Shown piece after piece: positions 49,148-61,488 of a stretch of DNA of 64,000 nt. This DNA is from Amblyornis subalaris (taxonomy: Eukaryota > Chordata > Aves > Passeriformes > Ptilonorhynchidae), in assembly GCA_018881555.1 (NCBI GenBank), contig JACAXG010000050.1:1922001-1986000 (forward strand). The letters run 5' to 3'. Under the pieces are notes generated by a model that made no database searches, had not been told where the DNA came from, and saw nothing but the letters and a program-made list of their open reading frames with translations. The position numbers and the translations under genes were made by a program. Each line of letters begins with the position of its first letter. Within the stretch, counting starts at the first letter, position 1.

Positions 49148-51539
49148 AATCCCTTGATTCTCATGCTACACAGCATAAAATCTTCCATCAGGATCATAAT
49201 AAATATCTATCAAAGATCTTTCTCTGCTGCCTTAACAGAAGGCCAAATAATTCAGAGACCAGTTGAAGTTCAATTACATTTTTCTGCAGGAAGCCAGAGA
49301 AAGGTGAAAAGTAAATCACCTTTATGTACCCTTCCTGAAGTTCTTTTATATTGATCCCCTCTAGAAAACGTGGTTTGAACATTTTCACATGTTCATCATC
49401 TAGCTCTGGGGTTTGGTTCCTGTAGTAAGTGCAAGTATATTCTGTTTTTCATGCCCTATTTCTGAAGCAGAGCTTGGTGCTGCAGTCACATACTAATGGG
49501 CTCTCTCCCCTCTCTGAGCTGTGGAAGTGCAGCAATTCCCCTCAGCAGGGGCCTTCTTTACCTACTGCTGCCACACTTCAGGCTTCCCTTATCCTGTGGG
49601 TGATTAAGACAGTCCACTGTAATACTACTGTTCTCAATACAACATGCACACATTTCTCTGTCCCAAAATTTAAATCACATTATTCTCCAGAATCTTCACT
49701 CCAATCTGACAGCAAGAGGAAGATTTCACATCTGATTTACTTACGGAGGTCTGGTTTTTGCAACATGAAATCAAGTTGCAGATGTCCTGTCTCCTATTTT
49801 ACACCACTGTGCTCTAAATTTGCTCACTCAAACTGAAATCAAGTAAGACTTAAACTGGTGGCAACTGGCACCACGGATATTTCTAGATTCAGTCAAGCTG
49901 AATACTGATTTTGAAAAACTTAAACCCATACATTATTGCACGTCCTGCATGTCTCGTGACAGGGCAACCTCTAACACTGTCATGATAAACAGCTGGGCCA
50001 GAGCACTGCCATGTGTGTGTGACCTGCCAGTATCCTGCTTCCTCCTTGCAACTGCCTATTTTGTGACTGCTGATCACACCCCCTAAGCAGGGCATGATGA
50101 AGTTATTCCAGGGTCTGCCATCAGTATTTTGATATTCTTTGTATTCGTGCTTTATACTCAAATCAGTGGTGTCAGGTCAAAGCCTTATCAGCAGTAATGC
50201 AGGGTGCATCTTACCATGGGATGAGGAGAGGAATGTGAGGCAAATTGCAGCCCTCACTTCACTCTGGTTTGTAAGAAAAGCCACTTCCCAGAAGAAGATT
50301 TGGAAATTATATAAAGTGGCTGAACCCTTCCAATGTATACTTTAGGGAAACTATAACACAAATACAGAATATTCCACAACAAGAAGTGAAAGTACAACTG
50401 AAAGATTTATAACTTACAATATTAATTTAATAATCAAATCCTTGTAAAATAACATCTAACACTGTCTGACACTGGGAGCTGACAGTACCTCCCCAATCAG
50501 TGCTAAATAATGCATCCATAACAATTGCCTCTCACTTGATTATGTTAATGTAGTTGATACTAGANGCAATTGAAAGATTATTGAAGTCAATGAGTGTTCT
50601 TCATTAATGCCAATGGAATTTGAATCAGACTTATCAAGCTAAAATATAAAAGAGCTAAAAGTGTAGTACGGGCATAAGAAGCAACAGTGGTTCTAGATCT
50701 TAGATATTAAAAATGATTGTGTTCTCACTATGTAACACTATGTCTCTCTTCCTTGAAAATACTTATTTTTGAATTTCTGTGACAAAGGTAAGTGGTCAAA
50801 CACAACCCTGCTATAGATCCCCGCTGTTATCTGTGCACATGATCTCCTTTGACACCCCAAAATACCACTTGAGTCACAAAACACCAAGTTCTGATCATAA
50901 AATTGTACAGTTCTGAACTCTAAGTAAGCTCTCTAATACTGGATTCAATTTTACCATTGAGAATTATTCCATGAAATGGCAGCAATNCTGTCTAAAAAGT
51001 CTGAGGTGAGAGGAATTATTTTTCCTATTTGTTACAGAATGGCGTATGTACAGAGTACAACAGAAAGGACTCCGGTTATTGATAAAGTAAAGACAGACTG
51101 GGACAAAAACATCTCTAACGGTGACTCCAAATTCAAACTATATAGAAAATCTGGACACGGCTGTGCTAAAGGAACCTTAAACTTTAACAGTTGTTCTTGC
51201 TTGTTACACTGCAGAGACTTCTAAGGATCAGGAGAAAATTTGTCTACGAAAAGCTTTATCACCCCTTTACTCAATTTTTCTTCAGTTCTTGTTTTCATTA
51301 ATTTACAACACTTTAAGAGCATGGAGTCTTCAGAGGGGTTGGAACACTACATGAGGATGGTAAAGTTCATGGCAGGTTTGGGAATTCAAAGCAGAGGTCA
51401 GCATGTTCACCCTGCAGGAACCCATATACAGGTCTTCAGCATCGACAAGTCTTGGTCAAGTTCCAGATACTTCTGCCAAAATGGAAGGGCAGGGAAGTAC
51501 TGCTTTTAGTTTTCTAACTATTTATGTGGCTTGTTGTGG

Positions 51540-51574
51540 TTTTTTTTTGTTTGTTTGTTTTTTGTTTTTTTTTT
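51540..51574. repeat. T / (TTTG)n low-complexity tract
   Basis: T-runs with embedded TTTG units and an N at 51575. Further Ns at 51597 and 51642 suggest a hard-to-sequence or polymorphic stretch. Confidence 0.85.
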
Positions 51575-54466
51575 NAATCTCTTCTTCTCCCTTGCNGGGA
51601 CAATCCTACTTTTTGAAATCAGGATGCTGACAGGAAGAGATNCCATTGCTCTTTTCTTCTTTATAGATTCTGTAGCAGGAAACCCTGGTATGAATAAGAA
51701 TTTGCAGTAGCAGGTAAACTTTCACTGCTGAAACAAAGCTGGGACATCAAGGTCAACTCCTGTGTGAGGTGTAAGAAACATTCTAGAAATATTGCAAGCC
51801 GAGGAGCACAAAGTCATTTCCCTGGATCAGATCTATGACCTTTGGGGCTGGGAGGTAAAGGTAGCAGATGACATTGCTCTCCATCTGCAGCCAGACTAAC
51901 TCACGAAATGTGAATGTGCACACATGTCCCGTGCCCAGAGTGNGACACTCAGGCGTCAATACAAGTAAAGCAAGGGTTTGTGTTGAACGAAGGAGTGCAC
52001 AATGAAATACTGTTTTAAAAAAATGCATTTTTAGCTGTTTTCCAAGGAAGTGGCTCAGTATTTCTTCCTTAGCAGAGTCCACCATCTTGGACAGACTGAC
52101 AACAGCAATTTTACGCTTAGCTACAGATCAAAACAAACCAAATCAGAACAAAAAAACCTTTTTTTGAAAATACTTGATGTCTGGTAGCTACCTTATTTAC
52201 ATCTGACCCAAGTTTTGTGTCCTTAGGTATACAGTGTGATGCATGTTGCAGACAATGTACACAGAGTGCTGCCATTTCAGAGAGGGAAGAGAAAATCATT
52301 ACACAGCTCTGCTACTTCTGCAGAAGCGATGCCAGCAATCTCTGAGAAAAGTGGATTTGTGCTTACATGAATTTCTTATACAGCACATGATTCTATAATT
52401 TCCCTGTGCTAGAAGACAGAACAGAAACCCCTGACACTCTGCTCAGTCAGGCCCATCAACAAATGAACATTCTGTGGTTTTTGGAAAAAATGCAGTATAG
52501 GTCGATACTGATTTTAAAAAAAAGTTACCAGCTCATTTACCAGAAAAGACAGAAAGAGAGAGGAAAAAGTCATTCTATTCTGAACTTTCCAGAGGCTCTG
52601 TAAATTGTTGTCGTTCATGTTGCTGGCTTTCTACACACCCTTCTTAACCATAATTAGGAGGCTGCAGCCAATTACTGGATTTACAACCCTAAATCCTAGA
52701 AGGTAGTTTTCAGTCAACAGATCTTGACTGGAAATAAAAGGAAATTGATTTGTTCTTGTGTAAAGTCCCCAGTAAACAACAGTAAACAATGTTCTTCCTC
52801 TCTCTTGCTCAGACTTGCAAACACAGATTTGTAAACATCATTTTCTCATGCAACATCACTTTCTCTCCATCTATGGCAGACAGTTCTTGTGTTCAACTTA
52901 ACATAGCAACCTGGCAGCATGAAAANAACATTTATAGTCTAAGCTAGGTTGCAGCAAAGACTGATTACTTGTCAAAAATAAACCAGAATTATATAAAGTN
53001 TATACATAATCAGTAAGATATTTATCAAACTCCTTGACAGTACTATTTGAAAGCTAAGTCAGGGTTTGATAGCTGACGAGAAAAAAGAGTCCAAGGCTAG
53101 ACCTCAGTATAGTTCCAACCTGCCTCTTGGCAAAAGCAGTGACTGTATCCCCATCCCTTGCCCAGAATCTGGCTTTAACAGAACAAGATTTAGCAGCATT
53201 CTTGGTAAGTCTCATTCTTTTTTATCTCAATATAATATCCATAGATTCTCTGATAACTAAAAATGACACATAAACCCCACAAATAGTAGTACTATAATTT
53301 AATTGATATAANTTGCATAACTTTGTGCTTTCTCACAGGTATATATGCAGAGCTTTATTTTTTAAGCTTCAGCTCCGGGAATCATGTTATTTATGAGAAG
53401 TTTAGTTTTCACAAAGAAAATCAAGGTGTTCTAAGTACTCAGGATCACAGAGAAGGTACATAAAGTCTGATGCCGAAAAGGTATAAAATGTAGTAAGACA
53501 GATGAAATTGGACTTTTTTCATATCTGGAATTAGCAATGGGGAAATCAAAATCTCTTAACACCAACAGAATCCCTTAGCATTTTGTTTATATCCACAATT
53601 CTCTATCATAAAACACAATGAACTTGGTTGCNTCACCTATTTTATGTCCAGATCTGTGCAGAATAGAACAAACAGCTCAAGATGTCCTCTGTCTTCCACT
53701 GTGCTTAGTTGCATTGATTTCAGAAAGGTAGTGTGGCATAGCGGGAAGGCACAAAACGAAACAACTTTCCTGTGCTACAAACAGCCCAGTGATCTTGCAA
53801 TGGCTAATACCAAAATAAAGCACAAATGCTAGCAATATTACAGTAGAGATTTTTTACATGAAGCAACTGTATACGGCTAATAAATCCGTAGTTTCAAATC
53901 TAGGCCTTGAAACAAACCAAAGGCATAACTTCATTTCAATTACTAGATCCCAAATAATTTGACAGAACAGTTTGAATGGCTAAATTGTTCAAGCCACATC
54001 ATCATCCTCATCAGAGGTATTTTATTTTTTGAAAATACAAATTGCTAGTAGGATTATGATTATTAAGTCAGGACAAAATATCAGCTCTTTATATTGTGTT
54101 TAAGTTGTGATCTTGTACACTGCACATAAGCAAACCACACTTTCCTCTTATGCCTGTTTAAGTTGTTCTACGATTTTCTTCCTTTTTCTTTCACTTTGTT
54201 GGCGTTTTGCGAGGAAGAGACTATTTGGCAGGGACTTTTTCCAGTGGGCATGGAGTACTCCTTCAGCCAACATTTACTTCATTTGAAAACACGAAAGCAA
54301 ACGGCAACGCCGACCCCTCACTTGTCACCGATGATGCGGGAGCTCCCAAAAGATCCCACCGCACGGTGGGAGAGCACCCCCTGACACCCAAGGAAAGGCG
54401 CACAGTGCCCGGGGAAAGGCTGGGCGGGGGGGAGCAGCCAGGTTGGGGTTTGCTGCCTTTTCGAAC

Positions 54467-54497
<31 letters not shown>

Positions 54498-54500
54498 TAT
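54467..54500. repeat. (TTAT)8 microsatellite inside the CpG island
   Basis: About eight tandem TTAT units separate the weaker left part of the island from the dense core. The array is very likely length-polymorphic. If minus-strand transcription starts to its right, it lies roughly 250 bp downstream of the start. Confidence 0.93.
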
Positions 54501-54567
54501 CAATGTGCCCTGGCGTGCCGGAGGCCGCACGGAGGCCGCGGTGCGGGCCCGGCGCGGTGGCCGGCGG

Positions 54568-54586
54568 AGGCCGCTAGGTGGCAGCG
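54568..54586 (+). promoter_or_regulatory. CTCF motif, plus orientation, in the CpG island core
   Basis: AGGCCGCTAGGTGGCAGCG fits 17 of 19 positions of the standard CTCF consensus (YGRCCASYAGRKGGCRSYR). The mismatches are the first base and a G for A in CCA. The information-rich core CTAGGTGGCAG is intact. This is the strongest transcription-factor motif in the window, but it overlaps CpGs, so binding could be methylation-sensitive. Confidence 0.65.
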
Positions 54587-54634
54587 CGTGCTCGCGCAGC
54601 CGCCGCCCAGGAGCGCCCTTCGTGGGCAGGCGCC

Positions 54635-54664
54635 GCTGGATCAGCTCCCGCTGGATCGGCTCCC
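54635..54664. repeat. 15-bp tandem duplication in the CpG island core
   Basis: GCTGGATCAGCTCCC (54635-54649) is directly followed by a copy with a single A-to-G change (54650-54664). It is a small duplication with no known function. Confidence 0.9.
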
Positions 54665-54767
54665 GCCCACAGCCAGGGGACACCACACCGACTACACCCA
54701 GCCACTGCCGCGGAGCGCCTGTTCGCGTAAAACTTGCTACAAAGCTTAGCAGTGGCCCGAAGTCAAT

Positions 54768-54775
54768 TATTTATA
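54768..54775 (-). promoter_or_regulatory. TATA box on the minus strand at the island edge
   Basis: The minus strand reads CGTATAAATAATTG, an exact TATAAATA fit to the TATAWAWR consensus. Transcription set by it would start about 30 bp further, near 54740-54748, and run leftward directly into the CpG island core. No strong initiator is visible at that distance. TATA boxes are less usual at CpG islands and suggest a regulated or tissue-specific transcript, if it is used at all. Confidence 0.35.
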
Positions 54776-54791
54776 CGGCTGTAGAAATACC

Positions 54792-54848
54792 GTGTGTGTT
54801 TGGTTTGTGTTGTTTTTTGTTGTTTTGGTTTGGTTTTTTTTGTTTTTT
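54792..54848. repeat. G/T-rich low-complexity tract
   Basis: The plus strand is made almost only of G and T here (TGTTT, TTGG and T-runs). It is a decayed simple repeat between the CpG island and the next CR1 fragment. Confidence 0.8.
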
Positions 54849-55022
54849 AATTTAGCAAAGCAAATTTTGAACAAAACGTCCCCACCATTGCTGTTTAACC
54901 CAACACAGAGACCAAGCAAGCAAGGTCTACTCATGAAATCCTATGAAGCACCGGCTATACTGGGGGCTTTCCCTTAAATAGCTTCGATTGCAAAAGAAGC
55001 TCTAGTTTTACACACATTTCAA

Positions 55023-55465
55023 TTACAGAATCAATTAGGTTGGAAAAGAGCTCTGAAATCATGGAGTCCAACCTACGACCAAACATCACCTTGTCAACTA
55101 GACCATGGCACTAAGTGCCATGTCCAATCTGTCCATAAACACCTCCAGGGACAGTGACTCCACCACCTCCCTGGGCAGTCCATTCCAGTGTCTAATCATC
55201 CTTTCTCTGAACAAATTCTTCCCAATGTCCAACCTAAACCTCCCCTGGCACAGCTTAAGGCTGTCCTCTCATCCCATCGCTGGTTGTCTGGGAGAAGGCG
55301 CCGACTCCCACCTGGCTACACTCTCCTTTCAGGCAGTTGCAGAGAGCAATAAGGTCCCCCTGAGCCTCCTTTTCTCCAGACTAAATACCCCCAACTCCCT
55401 CAGTCACTCCCNGTAAGACTTGTCTTCCAGACCCTTCACCAGCTTCGTTGCCCTTCTCTGGACAA
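55023..55465 (-). mobile_element. CR1 LINE 3' fragment, minus sense
   Basis: The plus strand begins TTACAGAATCAATTAGGTT, a worn reverse-complemented CR1 tail. It continues with TGGAGTCCAACCTACGACC, ACACCTCCAGGGACAGTG, GTCTGGGAGAAGGCGCCGAC, the CTTTTCTCCAGACTAAATA block and ACCAGCTTCGTTGCCCTTCT. It is 5'-truncated near 55465. Its 3' UTR wording differs from the other two large copies (for example ACCATGGCACTAAGTGCCATG), so it probably belongs to another CR1 subfamily. It sits 250 bp from the TATA box of the CpG island. Confidence 0.92.
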
Positions 55466-58400
55466 TAATGCCAATTGGATTGGCATCCCAGTCTGACTGT
55501 GCCACCCTGGGCTGCCTTCCTTACAAACAGCAACAAAGATCTGTCACTGGTCTGAAAGCACANAGTGCTGCTTTGCTTTGCATCTTGGATGAAACAAGAG
55601 GAACAAACTATTTCTGAAAAAAAAAAAGTCTCTGCAAAGTAAGAGTAAAAAAAAAGATAAAAGGGACACTTAACCAAAGGCAGCTTTTAAGAGAAAGCAG
55701 AGGTGGGTGCCCCCTGCCCCCTCTGGACCACTCACTAACCTGTGGAGGGAGAGAGAGCTGACCAAAGTCTGGATAAGGAAAAGAATGGGACCCAGCATTT
55801 TCCCCCTGCTAAGCGTTCTCCATCACCCCATCCATTACTTTGTCCAGGGATCAGACTAGAGAGCTAGCACAACCTATGTACTGTTAAAAAACTATGGCTT
55901 GTCTCTCCCATCACCAGACATCTAATGCTGCAAAAGTGGTATGGGTGCTAGAGGGAACCCAGATGATTATAGATAAACCATTGGCCTATCCTTTCATTTT
56001 TATGTCAGGGATACTGTATGCCTACAGTGATACAAACAGAAAGAAATTCTGAAACACAGAAGGTACGTTTGACATCAGCGTTTTTTGTATGTTCATGAGG
56101 GTCTCTTTCTTTCTAGAGTGTACAAACTGCAGCACAGCACTTCCAAGCCTGTTGTACGCCAGGAAAATGACTGCCAGATTACACTGTAGACATAAAATGC
56201 CATCAACTTNCAGTGTTGTGTTTCGATGCCTTTTTTGCAGTTCTTTATGACACAAATTTGAAACTATATAAAGATGTTTGATTACTCTCACAGTATATAC
56301 CCTTGAGTTAAACTCACAGTCCGAATTGTCCCATTTGAAATGATGTAAAGGAAAGACTGGAGAGTAGTATTCAAACAGCTGCCTTTATCAGCTGTATAAT
56401 AAAGTTCCCACATAAGAGATGCTTTTTTTTTTTTCTCCTCAGACAGAGATTGCTGTAAGATAAGTAAGAGGAAATTATGCAAGCTGATGAATACAAATAT
56501 TCAGCAGTTCAGGAACACCCTGCAAAACCCCNCTAACCAAATAAGTAACTACAGTCCAGACAAGGCCAAGCAGGGATGCTACACATGGATGAAGAAGAAA
56601 TGAAGAACAACGTAGTGTGTCCCCCCCACTCCCCACTTTTTCCTTTTCTCTTTTTCACTCTCTATCTCTGAANGAATTTTGTCTTTCTCCAGCCAAATCT
56701 CATTGCCAGACAGATGACCTGAGAAGCGTTGTGAAGCTTTCTTCTTTAAAATCAATTATGTCTTCAGGCTGTAATAATCAGAGGTCAGGATTTTATCTCT
56801 GTTCTAAAAAGAAATATACTTTTTAGTGCATTAAGACAAATGGAAACATGCTTTGGGCAGTTAAGGCTCTGGATGACTGCTCAGTGAGAGAAGAGGAGGG
56901 GGACAAGCTGGATTCACTCCAGAAAAGCAGCCTGGCTGGGGAATGAACAACTTTTCAGGCCCTATCTCCTGTGAGATNCAACACAGCTGAGATACTGACC
57001 TGATCTCTCATCCTGCACAAACTGTGTAATTCACCTTCTCTGACGTGGTTACCACAACTTGCAACTCTCCATGGAGTTGCGGACATGCTGGTCCTCTCCT
57101 TGGCAGGGCAGAAATCAAACTCCAGAGAGACNTTCTTACCCAAGACCAAACAGAAATTCTGCAGCAAAGCAAGACTTTAAGCACCCATACTTCCAGCTAG
57201 TCACCTCATGTCTTTCCTAACCTTTTCCACAGTCAGGAATCATTCTGCAGCCGAGGGCAAGGTGGAGAAAAAGAAGGGTGGTAGCAAACAGGGGTGGTGA
57301 GAAACTGAGTTAAGGATCAAACTTCAGAAGCCTGCTGAATATTAATAGTTAAACTCATCTTTTTCTCAGGTTGGTCTGCAAAAGAAAGCTGTGTTTGGAG
57401 GTTTGCAATGGCAGCTGGAGCTTCAACACATGGGAAGTGATTTGACTTATGATTTAAAATGTTTATTTTCAGGGCGTTGATGGGAATGTGCGTCCTGCCC
57501 AAGGCCCTGGCACAACTTGGCAACTTTCTTCACCATGAGCACTGCTGTCCTGAGCATCTCCTATGGCAGCCACCTGGCACACACCAGCTGGCAAATGGCC
57601 TCGCTGTACTCGTAGGGCAGCACACTGCTGTGGTTACTCTGGTGGAAACTCCCTGCCTGGGCACTCCTGAGACAAGAGTGACTGAACACGGAGTTATACC
57701 TGTGTAACTAGAGCAGTTTAATTACACTGGCAAATTTTCCCTGCAGATAAGTACTAAGACAGGTAATTTTGACTCTTTTCCAGGAGGAAATCACTTTGGA
57801 TGTCTCTGCACCTTTGTGAAGTCTGTGTTTACAGCGCTTTCACTCATAGAAGGAATAATCTGCAACCCTGGACTTTACAGTCTCTATCGATTTGGATCAC
57901 ACCACCTGAATTTCCCATGCTCTCACTTACACAATAAGTATTAAAAAATACAAAGATACCCTCCCCCAAGTACTACATAATCCCCCCAACACCACATTGT
58001 TGGAGAAATGAATGTAAATTTTTCACTGTTGTTGTAAAGGCCTAATTTTTTACCTATTAAAGCTTTTCCATTCTCTTCAGAGAATTCCAGGAAGCCAATA
58101 AAGAAATGAAGCAAACTGGTACAAAAATCCCCAACACCCCCAAAAAGCAGGCACACAGTACCAATGAGGAGGGTGTATGCAGCTTCTTAACAGCACCCCT
58201 GACTCCTCTTCCAGCCTGGCAGTGGTCCAAGGCAGACTCAACTGCAACAGCATGTGCCAAGCTGTGTCACAAGGTGATCCCCTGACATTTCCACTTGTTC
58301 CCGCTGCTTTACAGGCAAGTGACCAAACACATACCCCCAGATCTTGTGCTGAGCCTGTTCAGCATCTTCTGTCATGATCTTAGAAGCAGACCAAGCTAGA

Positions 58401-61400
58401 TCTGAAGAAACCTAATGCTGGATGTTGCTCTAACACTAGCATTTAGGTTATGACAGTGGATTTGACAGCTCCCCTGGTCAGCAGCTTTCAAGCAGTGCTG
58501 GGCCTACCCAAAATCTTGAACTCTAAAATCAGGCACACCAAAAGTATCAAAGAGAAAATTTGATTCAATCTCATCAGACTACATCCAATCTAATCCCACA
58601 AAAACGTGAAAAAAAATCCCTTACTCATGTAGTTGCCTTGTTATTAACCAACTTGAAATTGTCTAGTAGAGACTGAGTGAAGAAAAGGTATCAGACTTTA
58701 CATACAATAACCCTCTCAAGTGAAATTCAAAGTATGAACCCTTGATCATGAATTTGTGCAACACTGGGACTACTTCTTTCAAGTAACAGAGGTATTTGTG
58801 GAGGAGGAGAGTGCCGATTCCCATATGGCCTGGGAGTTTAAGCAAGTAAACTGCTCATTCAGGGATCAGAGTTTGCTGGCACTATTCCTGGTTTGAGATG
58901 ATAGCTTCTGTGCTATGAAAATATAAGAGAATATTTGCTTTCTCTGGAAACTAGTTAAGGTTTGTCAACAATCAAGTTTAAGGCAGCATTATGGGATCCT
59001 TTTCCCTGGTTTTGTGTTTATTCACAGGTGAAGAAAAAACCTGCCACCACTCAGCCCTAAAAAGCATATTTAGAAAATAATGGAAATAAGCATGACTAGG
59101 GCTAACCTGAAGGAAATGGCAACACTGACTGCATATGCTGTACACTGACAAAATTATGTGGGCCTTACATGCNATTACCAAAACGTGCAGAAATACTGAG
59201 ATTTTGGGCCAAACCGTGATCCATACTACAGTAATTCTGCTCATTTCATTGGATCATTCCAGTTCCAAAAGAAGTTTATTTTAAGCTTTTTACATTTCTC
59301 CCCAACATTATGACATTCATGCATCTTCCATATAACAGCAACAACTTCAGACAAAAGTCTTCAAGTTCTCAACTATCTGACATTTCGTTTTCAGAATAAA
59401 ACTATTTTGGCAAGAGTAAAAGGAGCTGAGATTTATGGACAATGCAATGCCAAGTACATATCATCTTATGACAGAAAGTAACTTTTCAGGGTGAGCAATG
59501 GTCAAGATAGACATTCACCTAATATTTGCCTTTGCATGACCAAATGTTCTTGACTATCTCAGAGAAACTCATTGATGAACACAATTTTTAAGATTATGAA
59601 ATTATCAAGAAATGCAAAATAATTATTGCTTTTGAACACTTTTCCATTGGTTTTGGCGTTGAACTGGAAGATTAAAAGATCCACCTTGTTACAGCAAGGT
59701 GAACCAAGAATGCACGTGCCTGCAGTGGAGAAGGGAAGCAGAACGGCTGCAACTATGACCTCTCAGATGCCCCTTTGAATTGGGGAAGAAGTTGCCAAAA
59801 AGCAGTAAACAAGCTTAAAACTAACAAGCTGTTGCTGCTGTCACTGCGCCCTTCACACAAAACTGGGCACCAGATCCTTGTTAGCAGGTTTAGCAAGGGG
59901 TGACTAAAAGCTGCTGGAAGGAGTCCAGCCTGAGCGCAGTCCAAGGGGCTGTCCCAGAAGGCAGCTGGACAGCCTGCCAGCTGGGAGCTGTACCACATTT
60001 TCACATGCAGCTACAAAGCCTATAAATTAGGATTGCTGAGCCCAGAGTTCATATATGCATGACTCACAAATATTTATTAGGGAGGAAAGAGTGACATCTC
60101 CAAGAGAGCTTGAAGCTTAAAGGAAAAAAANCCCAAACCCAAGATACTGAAGTTTTGTGGAGAATCAAAAAGGAGCTAATGCTTCCCCCTGCTCAGCTGA
60201 GTAGGGACTGAAAGACCAAAGTAAAATATTGGTTTAGTTCTTCAGTGTTTCACCTTTTCATCCAGTCATTTTTATATTTGCTGCTTTTCTCCTACAGCCT
60301 GATTTTGTGTGTAGATTTTAACATGCTAGAAGTGGAGAAGACTCCTGTCATTTGGGAATGTGCCATTAAAGTCTATGTGGGACTGTTTTTGCAATTTGCG
60401 ATACTTTTATGAGTAATCCACTGGCAGCTAAGAATATTTTTTTTCACTAATTCTTCCAATATACATGTAGAGAAATTAAAAAGGGAATNATTTGAATTTA
60501 CATACCTTGCCTTGTTTTCAGAGTTTCCATTCACCCTCTTTAATCAGACCACTGACTTAGTTGTTTGAGCATGCACTTGTTAGTTTAATGAATTTATTTT
60601 AGATCAGAACAGCTTACACATGTATAATCCTATTTATATGAGCTGTTTCCATGAAAAGTTGAAGCAGAATTTATTTCCCTTTTCAATAATGTTAGAAGTC
60701 TCTCAACTAGCTAAACATGGGGAGCAAGATCCTGGCTCCTCTCTTTCCCTGTCAAGGTCAGCTGGAGTTTTACTACCAATCAGCTTCAGTAACACTTTGT
60801 TACTATTGGGAAATAATTTTATTCACAGGACCAGTTGTACAGCAGAGCTACAGCCCAACTGTCTTGTGGACTCTTCATTAGCTGATCTCAGTTAATGAGT
60901 AGTAGAAATTATCCAGGCATTTAATTACAAAGCATTTGAAAGGGAAGAATTATTTGCAGTTCTTTAATTTTCCTTTTTCATTGTTCTTCTGCCATTCCAT
61001 CTCATACTTCAGTGACTTTTCAATAATAATGAAAAGGTGTCTGTTTTAATGAGGGTCTAGTGTCTGTAGACAGCTGGTCCTGAGTATCACTGTCTCTATG
61101 CCCTGGTCTAGACTGTTCTAAACTAATGCTTTCATTTCTTAAATACATTTAACCACTCCTCCAGCAGTTTAATAGTCCCACCCATTTAGGACAATTTTTT
61201 GCCTTTGGTTTTTTTTTTAATCAGGTCTGCAGCTACTCTACAAATACAGTAAGAATTATACTAACAGCTTCAGTTCTAGATTAGGGAATCAAGAAAAAAA
61301 TTGCTTACAATATATATATACAACTCACTGAAAGAGAGCATTTTCTTGCTGCAGTGGAGCAGATGGGCAACAGACAAGAAGGACTTAAATTAGGTTAGTC

Positions 61401-61461
61401 CCGTTCAATTTGTTAAAAGAACATACACATCAACTTTGGAAACTCTGGCATAATTCACTGT

Positions 61462-61488
61462 AAAAAAAAAAGAAAAAAAAAAAAAAAA
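61462..61488. repeat. Poly-A tract
   Basis: Twenty-seven bases, all A except one G at 61472. No processed-pseudogene or SINE sequence could be recognised just upstream, so it is not called as a retroposon tail. Confidence 0.85.

Larger units (their letters stand above)
47860..54300. other. Non-coding stretch, no gene recognised
   Basis: A/T-rich sequence with several poly-T or T/G tracts (listed separately). There are no Ns between 44390 and 50564. A consensus-like donor word (AAAGGTAAGT, about 50784) has no convincing acceptor upstream. Open frames reach 135 codons (49429-49836) without family resemblance. Confidence 0.5.
54304..54726. promoter_or_regulatory. CpG island, candidate promoter
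   Basis: A hand count gives about 43 CpG dinucleotides in 423 bp. About 32 of them fall in the 227-bp core (54500-54726), whose GC is roughly 75%, so the core shows essentially no CpG depletion. That is the signature of a germline-unmethylated island, and most such islands in vertebrates are promoters. A (TTAT)n microsatellite splits it into a weaker left part and a dense right part. It contains a CTCF-like motif (54568-54586) and a 15-bp tandem duplication, and has a TATA box for minus-strand transcription 42 bp beyond its right edge. Open frames through it (54207-54749 and 54505-54855 plus; 54495-54686 minus) look like GC-driven chance frames rather than exons. The transcript it might serve, coding or non-coding, is unknown. 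Confidence 0.75.

Noticed and set aside
54546..54566. Resemblance to the 5' end of 7SL RNA (GGCGCGGTGG)
   Set aside because: The match stops after about ten bases and is expected in GC-rich island sequence.
54207..54749. 180-codon plus-strand open frame through the CpG island
   Set aside because: It crosses the TTAT microsatellite (giving a tandem Tyr-Leu-Phe-Ile run) and is open mainly because stop codons are rare in 75% GC sequence. No domain is visible and several frames on both strands are open at once.
55705..55726. CTCF-like core on the minus strand (AGGGGGCAG)
   Set aside because: The right half is good but the CCASY half is out of register.
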